DNA of 64,000 nucleotides, from positions 6,076,001-6,140,000 of the forward strand of contig CM121341.1 of assembly GCA_051530055.1 (NCBI GenBank). Reading direction: 5' to 3'. Shown here piece by piece: positions 1 to 14,200 of this stretch. The notes beneath the pieces were generated by a model, which did not search any database, was not told the DNA's origin, and saw nothing but the letters and a program-made list of their open reading frames with translations. Made by a program: the position numbers and the translations under genes. Numbering within the stretch: the stretch's first letter is position 1; every line of letters begins with the position of its first letter. The DNA comes from Neoechinorhynchus agilis. Its lineage: Eukaryota; Acanthocephala.

Positions 1-3000
1 CTATATTCTACACAAAACCGAACACACCCACCTACACATTTACACGCATGCGGTTACTACTGTTTATATCCCGGTCGACGACTTGACGACATCATGCCAA
101 CTAAAACAATTTTAAGAATTTCTTTGAAGAAAATATAGAACGTCAGTACGCAATCGATCACTCGCTGAAAGAAGTTCATTTCGGGTAAAGCATTACAATG
201 TACAGGTTTCGCATATGGATTCTTCCTGCTCTTTAGCGCATCGTCAAGTTCATTTTTGTGACCGAGCCGCTAGTAGACATGTTCTAAATTCTAAACACAA
301 AACCGAACACACCCACCTACACATTTACACGCATGCGGTTACTACTGTTTATATCCCGTTCGATGGCATGACGACATCATGCCCACTATAACAATTTTAA
401 GAATTTCTTTGAAGAAAATATAAAACGTCAGTACGAAATCGATCACTCGCTGAAAGAAGTTCATTTCGGGTAAAGCATTACAATGTACAGGTTCCGCATA
501 TGGATTCTTCCTGCTCTCTAGCGCGTCGTCAAGTTCATTTTTGTGACCGATCCGCTAGTAAACATGTTCTATATTCTACACAAAACCGAACACACCCACC
601 TACACATTTACACGCATGCGGTTACTACTGTTTATATCCCGATCGAAGGCATGACGACATCATGCACACTATAACAATTTTAAGAATTTCTTTGAATAAA
701 ATATAAAACGTCACTACGCAATCGATCACTCGCGGAAAGAAGTTCATTTCGGGTAAAGCATTACAATGTACAGGTTTCGCATATGGATTCTTCCTTCTCT
801 CTAGCGCGTCGTCAAGTTCATTTTTGTGACCGAGCCGCTAGTAGATATGTTCTATATTCTACAAAAAACCGAACACACCCACCTACACATTTTCGCGCAT
901 GCGGTTACTACTGTTTATATCCCGATCGATGGCATGACGACATCATGCCCACTATAACAATTTTAAGAATTTCTTTGAAGAAAATATAAAACGTCAGTAC
1001 GCAATCCACAACTCGCTAAAAGAAGTTCATTTCGGGTAAAGCATTACAATGTACAGGTTTCGCATATGGATACTTCCTGCTCTCTAGCGCGTCGTCAAGT
1101 TCATTTTTGTGACCGAGTCGCTAGTGGACATGTTCTATATTCTACAGAAAACCGAACACACCCACCTACACATTTACACGCATGCGGTTACTACTGTTTA
1201 TATCCCGATCGATGGCATGACGACATCATGCACACTACAACAATTTTAAGAATTTCTATGAATAAAATATAAAACGTCACTACGCAATCCACAACTCGCT
1301 AAAAGAAGTTCATTTCGGGTAAAGCATTACAATGTACAGGTTTCGCATATGGATACTTCCTGCTCTCTAGCGCGTCGTCAAGTTCATTTTTGTGACCGAG
1401 TCGCTAGTGGACATGTTCTATATTCTACAGAAAACCGAACACACCCACCTACACATTTACACGCATGCGGTTACTACTGTTTATATCCCGATCGATGGCA
1501 TGACGACATCATGCCCACTATAACAATTTTAAGAATTTCTTTGAAGAAAATATAAAACGTCAGTACGCAATCGATAACTCGCTAAAAGAAGTTCATTTCG
1601 GGTAAAGCATTACAATGTACAGGTTCCGCATATGGATTCTTCCTGCTCTCTAGCGCGTCGTCAAGTTCATTTTTGTGACCGATCCGCTAGTAGACATGTT
1701 CTATATTCTACACAAAACCGAACACACCCACCTACACATTTACACGCATGCGGTTACTACTGTTTATATCCCGATCGATGGCATGACGACATCATGCCCA
1801 CTATAACAATTTTAAGAATTTCTTTGAAGAAAATATAAAACGTCAGTACGCAATCGATCACTCGCTAAAAGAAGTTCATTTCGGGTAAAGCATTACAATG
1901 TACAGGTTTCGCATATGGATTCTTCCTGCTCTCTAGCGCATCGTCAAGTTCATTTTTGTGACCGAGCCGCTAGTAGACATGTTCTATATTCTACACAAAA
2001 CCGAACACACCCACCTACACATTTACACGCATGCGGTTACTACTGTTTATATCCCGATCGATGGCATGACGACATCATGCCCACTATAACAATTTTAAGA
2101 ATTTCTTTGAAGAAAATATAAAACGTCAGTACGCAATCGATCACTCGCTGAAAGAAGTTCATTTCGGGTAAAGCATTACAATGTACAGGTTTCGCATATG
2201 GATTCTTCCTGCTCTCTAGCGCGTCGTCAAGTTCATTTTTGTGACCGAGCCGCTAGTAGACATGTTCTATATTCTACACAAAACCGAACACACCCACCTA
2301 CACATTTACACGCATGCGGTTACTACTGTTTATATCCCGATCGATGGCATGACGACATCATGCCCACTATAACAATTTTAAGAATTTCTTTGAAGAAAAT
2401 ATAAAACGTCAGTACGAATCGATACTCGCTAAATTCATTTCGGGTAAGCATTACAATGTCAGGTTCGCATTGGTTTTACCGAGCCGCTAGTAGACATGTT
2501 CTATATTCTACACAAAACCGAACACACCCACCTACACATTTACACGCATGCGGTTACTACTGTTTATATCCCGATCGATGGCATGACGACATCATGCCCA
2601 CTATAACAATTTTAAGAATTTCTTTGAAGAAAATATAAAACGTCAGTACGAAATCGATCACTCGCTGAAAGAAGTTCATTTCGGGTAAAGCATTACAATG
2701 TACAGGTTTCGCATATGGATTCTTCCTGCTCTCTAGCGCATCGTCAAGTTCATTTTTGTGACCGAGCCGCTAGTAGACATGTTCTATATTCTACACAAAA
2801 CCGAACACACCCACCTACACATTTACACGCATGCGGTTACTACTGTTTATATCCCGATCGATGGCATGACGACATCATGCCCACTATAACAATTTTAAGA
2901 ATTTCTTTGAAGAAAATATAAAACGTCAGTACGAAATCGATCACTCGCTGAAAGAAGTTCATTTCGGGTAAAGCATTACAATGTACAGGTTCCGCATATG

Positions 3001-5250
3001 GATTCTTCCTGCTCTCTAGCGCGTCGTCAAGTTCATTTTTGTGACCGATCCGCTAGTAGACATGTTCTATATTCTACACAAAACCGAACACTCCCACCTA
3101 CACATTTACACGCATGCGGTTACTACTGTTTATATCCCGATCGAAGGCATGACGACATCATGCACACTACAACAATTTTAAGAATTTCTATGAATAAAAT
3201 ATAAAACGTCACTACGCAATCGATCACTCGCTGAAAGAAGTTCATTTCGGGTAAAGCATTACAATGTACAGGTTCCGCATATGGATTCTTCATGCTCTCT
3301 AGCGCGTCGTCAAGTCCATTTTTGTGACCGAGCCGCTAGTAGACATGTTCTATATTCTACACAAAACCGAACACACCCAACTACACATTTACACGCATGC
3401 GGTTTCTACTGTTTATATCCCGATCGATTGCATGACGACATCATGCCCACTATAACAATTTTAAGAATTTCTTTGAAGAAAATAAAAAACGTCAGTACGC
3501 AATCGATCACTCGCTAAAAGAAGTTCATTTCGGGTAAAGCATTACAATGTACAGGTTTCGCATATGGATTTGTCCTGCTCTCTATCGCGTCGTCAAGTTC
3601 ATTTTTGTGACCGAGTCGCTAGTGGACATGTTCTGTATTCTACACAATACCGAACACACCCACCTACACATTTACACGCATGCGGTTACTACTGTTTATA
3701 TCCCGGTCGATGACATGACGACATCATGCCAACTAAAACAATTTTAAAAATTTCTTTGAAGAAAATATAAAACGTAAGTACGCAATCGATCACTCGCTAA
3801 AAGAAGTTCATTTCGGGTAAAGCATTACAATGTACAGGTTCCGCATATGGATTCTTCCTGCTCTCTAGCGCGTCGTCAAGTTCATTTTTGTGACCGAGTC
3901 GCTAATGGACATGTTCTATATTCTACACAAAACCGAAGACACCCACCTACACATTTACACGCATGCGGTTACTACTGTTTATATCCCGATAGATGGCATT
4001 ACGACATCATGCCCACTATAACATTTTTAAGAATTTCTTTAAAGAAAATATAAAACGTCAGTACGCAATCGATCACTCGCTGAAAGATGTTCATTTCGGG
4101 TAAAGCATTACAATGTACAGGTTTCGCATATGGATTCTTCCTGCTCTCTAGCGCGTCGTCAGGTTCATTTCTGTGACCGAGCCGCTAGAAGACATTTTCT
4201 ATACTCTACACAAAAGCGAACACACCAACCTACACATTTACACGCATGCGGTTACTACTGTTTATATCCCGATCGCTGGCATGACGACATCATGCCCACT
4301 ATAACAATTTTAAGAATTTCTTTGAATAAAATATAAAACGTCACTACGCAATCGATAACTCGCTGAAAGAAGTTCATTTCGGGTAAAGCATTACAATGTA
4401 CAGGTTTCGCATATGGATTCTTCCTTCTCTCTAGCGCGTCGTCAAGTTCATTTTTGTGACCGAGTCGCTAGTGGACATGTTCTATATTCTACACAAAACC
4501 GAACACACCCACCTACACATTTACACGCATGCGGTTACTACTGTTTATATCCCGATCGATGGCATGACGACATCATGCCCACTATAACAATTTTAAGAAT
4601 TTCTTTGAAGAAAATATAAAACGTCAGTACGCAATCGATCACTCGCTAAAAGAAGTTCATTTCGGGTAAAGCATTACAATGTACAGGTTTCGCATATGGA
4701 TTTGTCCTGCTCTCTATCGCGTCGTCAAGTTCATTTTTGTGACCGAGTCGCTAGTGGACATGTTCTATATTCTACACAATACCGAACACACCCACCTACA
4801 CATTTACACGCATGCGGTTACTACTGTTTATATCCCGGTCGATGACATGACGACATCATGCCCACTAAAACAGTTATAAAAATTTCTTTGAAGAAAATAT
4901 AAAACATAAGTACGCAATCGATCACTCGCTAAAAGAAGTTCATTTCGGGAAAAGTATTACAATGTACAGGTTTCGCATATGGATACTTCCTGCTCTCTAG
5001 CGCGTCGTCAAGTTCATTTTTGTGACCGAGTCGCTAATGGACATGTTCTATATTCTACACAAAACCGGACACACCCACCTACACATTTACACGCATGCGG
5101 TTACTACTGTTTATATCCCGATCGATTGCATGACGACATCATGCCCACTATAACAATTTTAAGAATTTCTTTGAAGAAAATAAAAAACGTCAGTACGCAA
5201 TCGATCACTCGCAGAAAGAAGCTCATTTCTGGTAAAGCATTACAATGTAC
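1..5250 (+). repeat. Satellite zone A: left homogenisation zone
   Basis: Monomers here typically carry GCTAAAAGAAG or GCTGAAAGAAG in the distal block, CTAGCGCGTCG in the proximal block and GATCGATGGC before the hairpin. A minority type with CCGGTCGATGAC and CTAAAACAATTTT occurs near 60, 3700 and 4850. The TAACGCGTCG, CAGCTTTCGC and TTTTTGTTACC variants that dominate further right are absent or nearly so. One monomer at about 2412-2482 is heavily deleted and is listed separately. The boundary at about 5250 is where TAACGCGTCG first appears, and it is gradual. Confidence 0.7.
2412..2482 (+). other. Cluster of deletions in one monomer
   Basis: Compared with its neighbours this stretch has seven separate losses in about 70 bases: five single-base losses, one of 5 bases and one of about 39 (possibly two adjoining events). 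There are no clear substitutions. The distance between the flanking ATGGATTC blocks (2198 and 2715) is 517 instead of 566 bp, and the 49 missing bases are fully accounted for. Such an all-deletion pattern is more typical of an unpolished consensus or a patched gap than of natural satellite divergence. Confidence 0.75.
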
Positions 5251-8200
5251 AGGTTTCGCATATGGATTCTTCCTGCTCTCTAACGCGTCGTCAAGTTCAT
5301 TTTTGTGACCGAGTCGATAGTATACATGTTCTATATTCTACACAAAACCGAACATACCCACCTACACATTTACACGCATGCGGTTACTACTGTTTATATC
5401 CCGATCGATGGCATGACGCCATCATGCCCACTATAACAATTTTAAGAATTTCTTGGAAGGAAATATATAACGTCAGAACGAAATCGATCACTCGCTGAAA
5501 GAAGTTCATTTCGAGTAAAGCATTACAATGTACAGCTTTCGCATATGGATTCTTCCTGCTCTCTAACGCGTCGTCAAGTTAATTTTTGTGACCGAGTCGC
5601 TAATGGACATGTTCTATATTCTACACAAAACCGGACACACCCACCTACACATTTACACGCATGCGGTTACTACTGTTTATATCCCGGTCGATGACATGAC
5701 GACATCATGCCCACTAAAACAATTTTAAGAATTTCTTTGAAGAAAATATAAAACGTCAGTACGCAATCCACCACTCGCTAAAAGAAGTTCATTTCGGGTA
5801 AAGCATTACAATGTAATGGTTTCGCATATGGATACTTCCTGCTCTCTAGCGCGTCGTCAAGTTCATTTTTGTGACCGAGTCGCTAGTGGACATGTTCTAT
5901 ATTCTACACAAAACCGAACACACCCACCTACACATTTACACGCATGCGGCTACTACTGTTTATATCCCGATCGATGGCATCACGACATCATGCCCACTAT
6001 AACAATTTTAAGAATTTCTTTTAAGAAAATATAAAACGTCAGTACGCAATCGATCGCCCGCTGAAAGAAGTTCACTTCGGGTACAGCATTACAATGTACA
6101 GGTTTCGCATATGGATTCTTCCTGCTCTCTAGCACGTCGTCAAGTTCCTTTTTGTTACCGAGTCGCTAGTGGACATGTTCTATATTCTACACAAAACCGA
6201 ACACAACCACCTACGCATTTACACGCATGCGGTAACTACTGTTTATATCTTGATCGATGGCATGACGACATCATGCCCACTATAACAATTTTATGAATTT
6301 CTTTGAAGAAAATATAAAACGTCGGTACGCAATCGATCACTCGCTGAAAGAAGTTAATTTCGGGTAAAGCATTACAATGTACAGGTTTCGCATATGGATT
6401 CTTCCTGCTCTCTAGCGCGTCGTCAAGTAAATTTTTGTGATCGAGCCGCTAGTAGACATGTTCTATACTCTACACAAAACCGAAATCACCCACCTACACA
6501 TTTACACGCATACGGTTACTACTGTTTATATCCCGATCGATGGCATGACGACATCATGCCCACTATAACAATTTTAAGAATTTCTTTGAAGAAAATATAA
6601 AACGTCAGCACGCAATCGATCACTCGCTGAAAGAAGTTCATTTCGAGTAAAGAATTACAATGTACAGGTTTCGCATATGGATTCTTCCTGCTCTCTAACG
6701 CGTCGACAAGTTCATTTTTGTGACCGAGTCGATAGTATACATGTTCTATATTCTACACAAAACCGAACATACCCACCTACACATTTACACGCATGCGGTT
6801 ACTACTGTTTATATCCCGATCGATGGCATGACGCCATCATGCCCACTATAACAATTTTAAGAATTTCTTTAAAGGAAATATAAAACGTCAGAACGCAATC
6901 GATCACTCGCTGAAAGAAGTTCATTTCGAGTAAAGCATTACAATGTACAGCTTTCGCATATGGATTCTTCCTGCTCTCTAACGCGTCGTCAAGTTAATTT
7001 TTGTGACCGAGTCGCTAGTGGACATGTTCTATATTCTACACAAAACCGAAGACACCCACCTACACATTTACACGCATGAGGTTACTACTATTTATATCCC
7101 GATAGATGGCATGACGACATATGCCCACTATAACATTTTTAAGAATTTTTTTAAAGAAAATATAAAACGTCAGTACGCAATCGATCACTCGCTGAAAGAA
7201 GTTCATTTCGGGTAAAGCATTACAATGTACAGCTTTCGCATATGGATTCTTCCTGCTCTCTAGCGCGTCGTCAGGTTCATTTTTGTGACCGAGCCGCTAG
7301 TAGACATGTTCTATATTCTACACAAAACCGAACATACCCACCTACACATTTACACGCATGCGGTTACTAATGTTTATATCCCGATAGATGGCATGACGAC
7401 ATCATGCCCACTATAACAATTTTATGAATTTCTTTGAAGATAATATAAAACGTCGGTACGCAATCGATCACTCGTTGAAAGAAGTTCATTTCGGGAAAAG
7501 CATTACAATGTATGGGTTTCGCATATGGATTCTTCCAGCTCTCTAGCGCGTCGTCAAGTTCATTTTTGTGACCGAGTCGCTAGTGGACATGTTCTATATT
7601 CTACACAAAAACGAACATACCCACCTACACATTTACACGCATGCGGTTACTACTGTTTATATCCCGATCGATGGCATGACGCAATCATGCCCACTATAAC
7701 AATTTTAAGAATTTCTTTGAAGGAAATATAAAACGTCAGAACGCAATCGATCACTCGCTGAAAGAAGTTCATTTCGAGTAAAGCATTACAATGCACAGCT
7801 TTCGCATATGGATTCTTCCAGCTCTCTAACGCGTCGTCAAGTTAATTTTTGTGACCGAGTCGCTAGTGGACATGTTCTATATTCTACACAAAACCTAACA
7901 CACCCACCTACACATTTACACGCATGCGGTTACTACTGTTTATATCCCGATAGATGGCATGACGACATCATGCCCACTATTACATTTTTAAGAATTTATT
8001 TAAAGAAATTATAAAACGTCAGTACGCAATCGATCACTCGCTGAAAGAAGTTCATTTCGGGTAAAGCATTACAATGTACAGCTTTCGCATATGGATTGTT
8101 CCTGCTCTCTAGCGCGTCGTCAGGTTCATTTTTGTGTCCGAGCCGCTAGAAGACATTTTCTATACTCTACACAAAAGCGAACACACCAAACTACACATTT

Positions 8201-11200
8201 ACACGCATGCGGTTACTACTGTTTATATCCCGATCGCTGGCATGACGACATCATGCCCACTATAACAATTTTAAGAATTTCTTTTAAGAAAATATAAAAC
8301 GTCAGTACGCAATCGATCGCCCGCTGAAAGAAGTTCACTTCGGGTAAAGCATTACAATGTACAGGTTTCGCATATGGATTCTTCCTGCTCTCTAGAACGT
8401 CGTCAAGTTCCTTTTTGTTACCGAGTCGCTAGTGGACATGTTCTATATTCTACACAAAACCGAAAACAACCACCTACGCATTTACACGCATGCGGTAACT
8501 ACTGTTTATATCTTGATCGATGGCATGAAGACATCATGCCCACTATAACAATTTTTGAGAATTTCTTTGAAGAAAATATAAAACGTCAGTACGCAATCGA
8601 TCACTCGCTGAAAGAAGTTCATTTCGGGTAAAGCATTACAACGTACAGGTTTCGCATATGGATTCTTCCTGCTCTCTAGCGCGTCGTCAAGTTAATTTTT
8701 GTGATCGAGCCGCTAGTAGACATGTTCTATACTCTACACAAAACCGAACACACCCACCTACACATTTAAACGCATGCGGTTACTACTGTTTATATCCCGA
8801 TCAATGGCATGACGACATCATGCCCACTATAACAATTTTAAGAATTTCTTTGAAGAAAATATAAAACGTCGGTACGCAATCGATCACTCGCTGAAAGAAG
8901 TTAATTTCGGGTAAAGCATTACAATGTACAGGTTTCGCATATGGATTCTTCCTGCTCTCTAGCGCGTCGTCAAGTAAATTTTTGTGATCGAGCCGCTAGT
9001 AGACATGTTCTATACTCTACACAAAACCGAACACACCCACCTACACATTTAAACGCATGCGGTTACTACTGTTTATATCCCGATCAATGGCATGACGACA
9101 TCATGCCCACTATAACAATTTTAAGAATTTCTTTGAAGAAAATATAAAACGTCGGTACGCAATCGATCACTCGCTGAAAGAAGTTAATTTCGGGTAAAGC
9201 ATTACAATGTACAGGTTTCGCATATGGATTCTTCCTGCTCTCTAGCGCGTCGTCAAGTAAATTTTTGTGATCGAGCCGCTAGTAGACATGTTCTATACTC
9301 TACACAAAACCGAACAAACCCACCTACACATTTACACGCATACGGTTACTACTGTTTATATCCCGATCGATGGCATGACGACATCATGCCCACCATAACA
9401 ATTTTAAGAATTTCTTTGAAGAAAATATAAAACGTCGGTACGCAATCGATCACTCGCTGAAAGAAGTTAATTTCGGGTAAAGCATTACAATGTACAGGTT
9501 TCGCATATGGATTCTTTCTGCTCTCTAGCGCGTCGTCAAGTAAATTTTTGTGATCGAGCCGCTAGTAGACATGTTCTATACTCTACACAAAACCGAACAC
9601 ACCCACCTACACATTTAAACGCATGCGGTTACTACTGTTTATATCCCGATCAATGGCATGACGACATCATGCCCACTATAACAATTTTAAGAATTTCTTT
9701 AAAGAAATTATAAAACGTCAGTACGCAATCGATCACTCGCTGAAAGAAGTTCATTTCGGGTAAAGCATTACAATGTACAGCTTTCGCATATGGATTCTTC
9801 CTGCTCTCTAGCGCGCCGTCAGGTTCATTTTTGTGACCGAGCCGCTAGAAGACATTTTCTATACTCTACACAAAAGCGAACACACCAACCTACACATTTA
9901 CACGCATGCGGTTACTACTGTTTATATCCCGATCGCTGGCATGACGACATCATGCCCACTATAACAATTTTAAGAATTTCTTTTAAGAAAATATAAAACG
10001 TCAGTACGCAATCGATCGCCCGCTGAAAGAAGTTCACTTCGGGTAAAGCATTACAATGTACAGGTTTCGCATATGGATTCTTCCTGCTCTCTAGGGCGTC
10101 GTCAAGTTCCTTTTTGTTACCGAGTCGCTAGTGGACATGTTCTATATTCTACACAAAACCGAACACAACCACCTACGCATTTACACGCATGCGGTAACTA
10201 CTGTTTATATCTTGATCGATGGCATGACGACATCATGCCCACTATAACAATTTTTGAGAATTTCTTTGAAGAAAATATAAAACGTCAGTACGCAATCGAT
10301 CACTCGCTGAAAGAAGTTCATTTCGGGTAAAGCATTACAACGTACAGGTTTCGCATATGGATTCTTCCTGCTCTCTAGCGCGTCGTCAAGTTAATTTTTG
10401 TGATCGAGCCGCTAGTAGACATGTTCTATACTCTACACAAAACCGAACACACCCACCTACACATTTAAACGCATGCGGTTACTACTGTTTATATCTCGAT
10501 CAATGGCATGACGACATCATGCCCACTATAACAATTTTAAGAATTTCTTTGAAGAAAGTATAAAACGTCAGCACGCAATCGATCACTCGCTGAAAGAAGT
10601 TCATTTCGAGTAAAGAATTACAATGTACAGGTTTCGCATATGGATTCTTCCTGCTCTCTAACGCGTCGTCAAGTTCATTTTTGTGACCGAGTCGATAGTA
10701 TACATGTTCTATATTCTACACAAAACTGAACATACCCACCTACACATTTACACGCATGCGGTTACTACTGTTTATATCCCGATCGATGGCATGACGCCAT
10801 CATGCCCACTATAACAATTTTAAGAATTTCTTTGAAGGAAATATAAAACGTCAGAACGCAATCGATCACTCGCTGAAAGAAGTTCATTTCGAGTAAAGCA
10901 TTACAATGTACAGCTTTCGCATATGGATTCTTCCTGCTCTCTAACGCGTCGTCAAGTTAATTTTTGTGACCGAGTCGCTAGTGGACATGTTCTATATTCT
11001 ACACAAAACCGAAGACACCCACCTACACATTTACACGCATGCGGTTACTACTGTTTATATCCCGATAGATGGCATGACGACATCATGCCCACTATAACAT
11101 TTTTAAGAATTTCTTTAAAGAAAATATAAAACGTCAGTACGCAATCGATCACTCGCTGAAAGAAGTTCATTTCGGGTAAAGCATTACAATGTACAGGTTT

Positions 11201-14200
11201 CGCATATGGATTCTTCCTGCTCTCTAGCGCGTCGTCAGGTTCATTTTTGTGACCGAGCCGCTAGTAGACATTTTCTATACTCTACACAAAAGCGAACACA
11301 CCCACCTACACATTTACACGCATACGGTTACTACTGTTTATATCCCGATCGATGGCATGACGACATCATGCCCACTATAACAATTTTAAGAATTTCTTTG
11401 AAGAAAATATAAAACGTCAGTACGCAATCGATCACTCGCTGAAATAAGCTCATTTCGAGTAAAGCATTACAATGTACAGGTTTCGCATATCGATTCTTCC
11501 TGCTCTCTAGCGCGTCGTCAAGTTCATTTTTGTGACCGAGTCGCTAGTAGACATGTTCTATATTCTACACAAAACCGAACATACCCACCTACACATTTAC
11601 ACGCATGCGGTTACTAATGTTTATATCCCGATCAATGGCATGACGACATCATGCCCACTATAACAATTTTAAGAATTTCTTTGAAGGAAATATTAAACGT
11701 CAGTATGCAATCGATCACTCGTTGAAAGAAGTTCATTTCGGGAAAAGCATTACAATGTACGGGTTTCGCATATGGATTCTTCCAGCTCTCTAGCGCGTCG
11801 TCAAGTTCATTTTTGTGACCGAGTCGCTAGTGGACATGTTCTATATTCTACACAAAACCGAACATACCCACCTACACATTTACACGCATGCGGTTACTAC
11901 TGTTTATATCCCGATCGATGGCATTACGCAATCATGCCCACTATAACAATTTTAAGAATTTCTTTGAAGGAAATATAAAACGTCAGAACGCAATCGATCA
12001 CTCGCTGAAAGAAGTTCATTTCGAGTAAAGCATTACAATGTACAGCTTTCGCATATGGATTCTTCCTGCTCTCTAACGCGTCGTCAAGTTAATTTTTGTG
12101 ACCGAGTCGCTAGTGGACATGTTCTATATTCTACACAAAACCTAACACACCCACCTACACATTTACACGCATGCGGTTACTACTGTTTATATCCCGATAG
12201 ATGGCATGACGACATCATGCCCACTATAACATTTTTAAGAATTTCTTTAAAGAAAATATAAAACGTCAGTACGCAATCGATCACTCGCTGAAAGAAGTTC
12301 ATTTCGGGTAAAGCATTACAATGTACAGCTTTCGCATATGGATTCTTCCTGCTCTCTAGCGCGTCGTCAGGTTCATTTTTGTGACCGAGCCGCTAGAAGA
12401 CATTTTCTATACTCTACACAAAAGCGAACACACCAACCTACACATTTACACGCATGCGGTTACTACTGTTTATATCCCGATCGCTGGCATGACGACATCA
12501 TGCCCACTATAACAATTTTAAGAATTTCTTTTAAGAAAATATAAAACATCAGTACGCAATCGATCGCCCGCTGAAAGAAGTTCACTTCGGGTAAAGCATT
12601 ACAATGTACAGGTTTCGCATATGGATTCTTCCTGCTCTCTAGGGCGTCGTCAAGTTCCTTTTTGTTACCGAGTCGCTAGTGGACATGTTCTATATTCTAC
12701 ACAAAACCGAACACAACCACCTACGCATTTGCACGCATGCGGTAACTACTGTTTATATCTTGATCGATGGCATGACGACATCATGCCCACTATAACAATT
12801 TTTGAGAATTTCTTTGAAGAAAATATAAAACGTCAGTACGCAATCGATCACTCGCTGAAAGAAGTTCATTTCGGGTAAAGCATTACAACGTACAGGTTTC
12901 GCATATGGATTCTTCCTGCTCTCTAGCGCGTCGTCAAGTTAATTTTTGTGATCGAGCCGCTAGTAGACATGTTCTATACTCTACACAAAACCGAACACAC
13001 CCACCTACACATTTAAACGCATGCGGTTACTACTGTTTATATCTCGATCAATGGCATGACGACATCATGCCCACTATAACAATTTTAAGAATTTCTTTGA
13101 AGAAAGTATAAAACGTCAGCACGTAATCGATCACTCGCTGAAAGAAGTTCATTTCGAGTAAAGAATTACAATGTACAGGTTTCGCATATGGATTCTTCCT
13201 GCTCTCTAACGCGTCGTCAAGTTCATTTTTGTGACCGAGTCGATAGTATACATGTTCTATATTCTACACAAAACCGAACATACCCACCTACACATTTACA
13301 CGCATGCGGTTACTACTGTTTATATCCCGATCGATGGCATGACGCCATCATGCCCACTATAACAATTTTAAGAATTTCTTGGAAGGAAATATAAAACGTC
13401 AGAACGAAATCGATCACTCGCTGAAAGAAGTTCATTTCGAGTAAAGCATTACAATGTACAGCTTTCGCATATGGATTCTTCCTGCTCTCTAACGCGTCGT
13501 CAAGTTAATTTTTGTGACCGAGTCGCTAGTGGACATGTTCTATATTCTACACAAAACCGAAGACACCCACCTACACATTTACACGCATGCGGTTACTACT
13601 GTTTATATCCCGATAGATGGCATGACGACATCATGCCCACTATAACATTTTTAAGAATTTCTTTAAAGAAAATATAAAACGTCAGTACGCAATCGATCAC
13701 TCGCTGAAAGAAGTTCATTTCGGGTAAAGCATTACAATGTACAGGTTTCGCATATGGATTCTTCCTGCTCTCTAGCGCGTCGTCAGGTTCATTTTTGTGA
13801 CCGAGCCGCTAGAAGACATTTTCTATACTCTACACAAAAGCGAACACACCAACCTACACATTTACACGCATGCGGTTACTACTGTTTATATCCCGATCGC
13901 TGGCATGACGACATCATGCCCACTATAACAATTTTAAGAATTTCTTTTAAGAAAATATAAAACGTCAGTACGCAATCGATCGCCCGCTGAAAGAAGTTCA
14001 CTTCGGGTACAGCATTACAATGTACAGGTTTCGCATATGGATTCTTCCTGCTCTCTAGCACGTCGTCAAGTTCCTTTTTGTTACCGAGTCGCTAGTGGAC
14101 ATGTTCTATATTCTACACAAAACCGAACACAACCACCTACGCATTTACACGCATGCGGTAACTACTGTTTATATCTTGATCGATGGCATGACGACATCAT

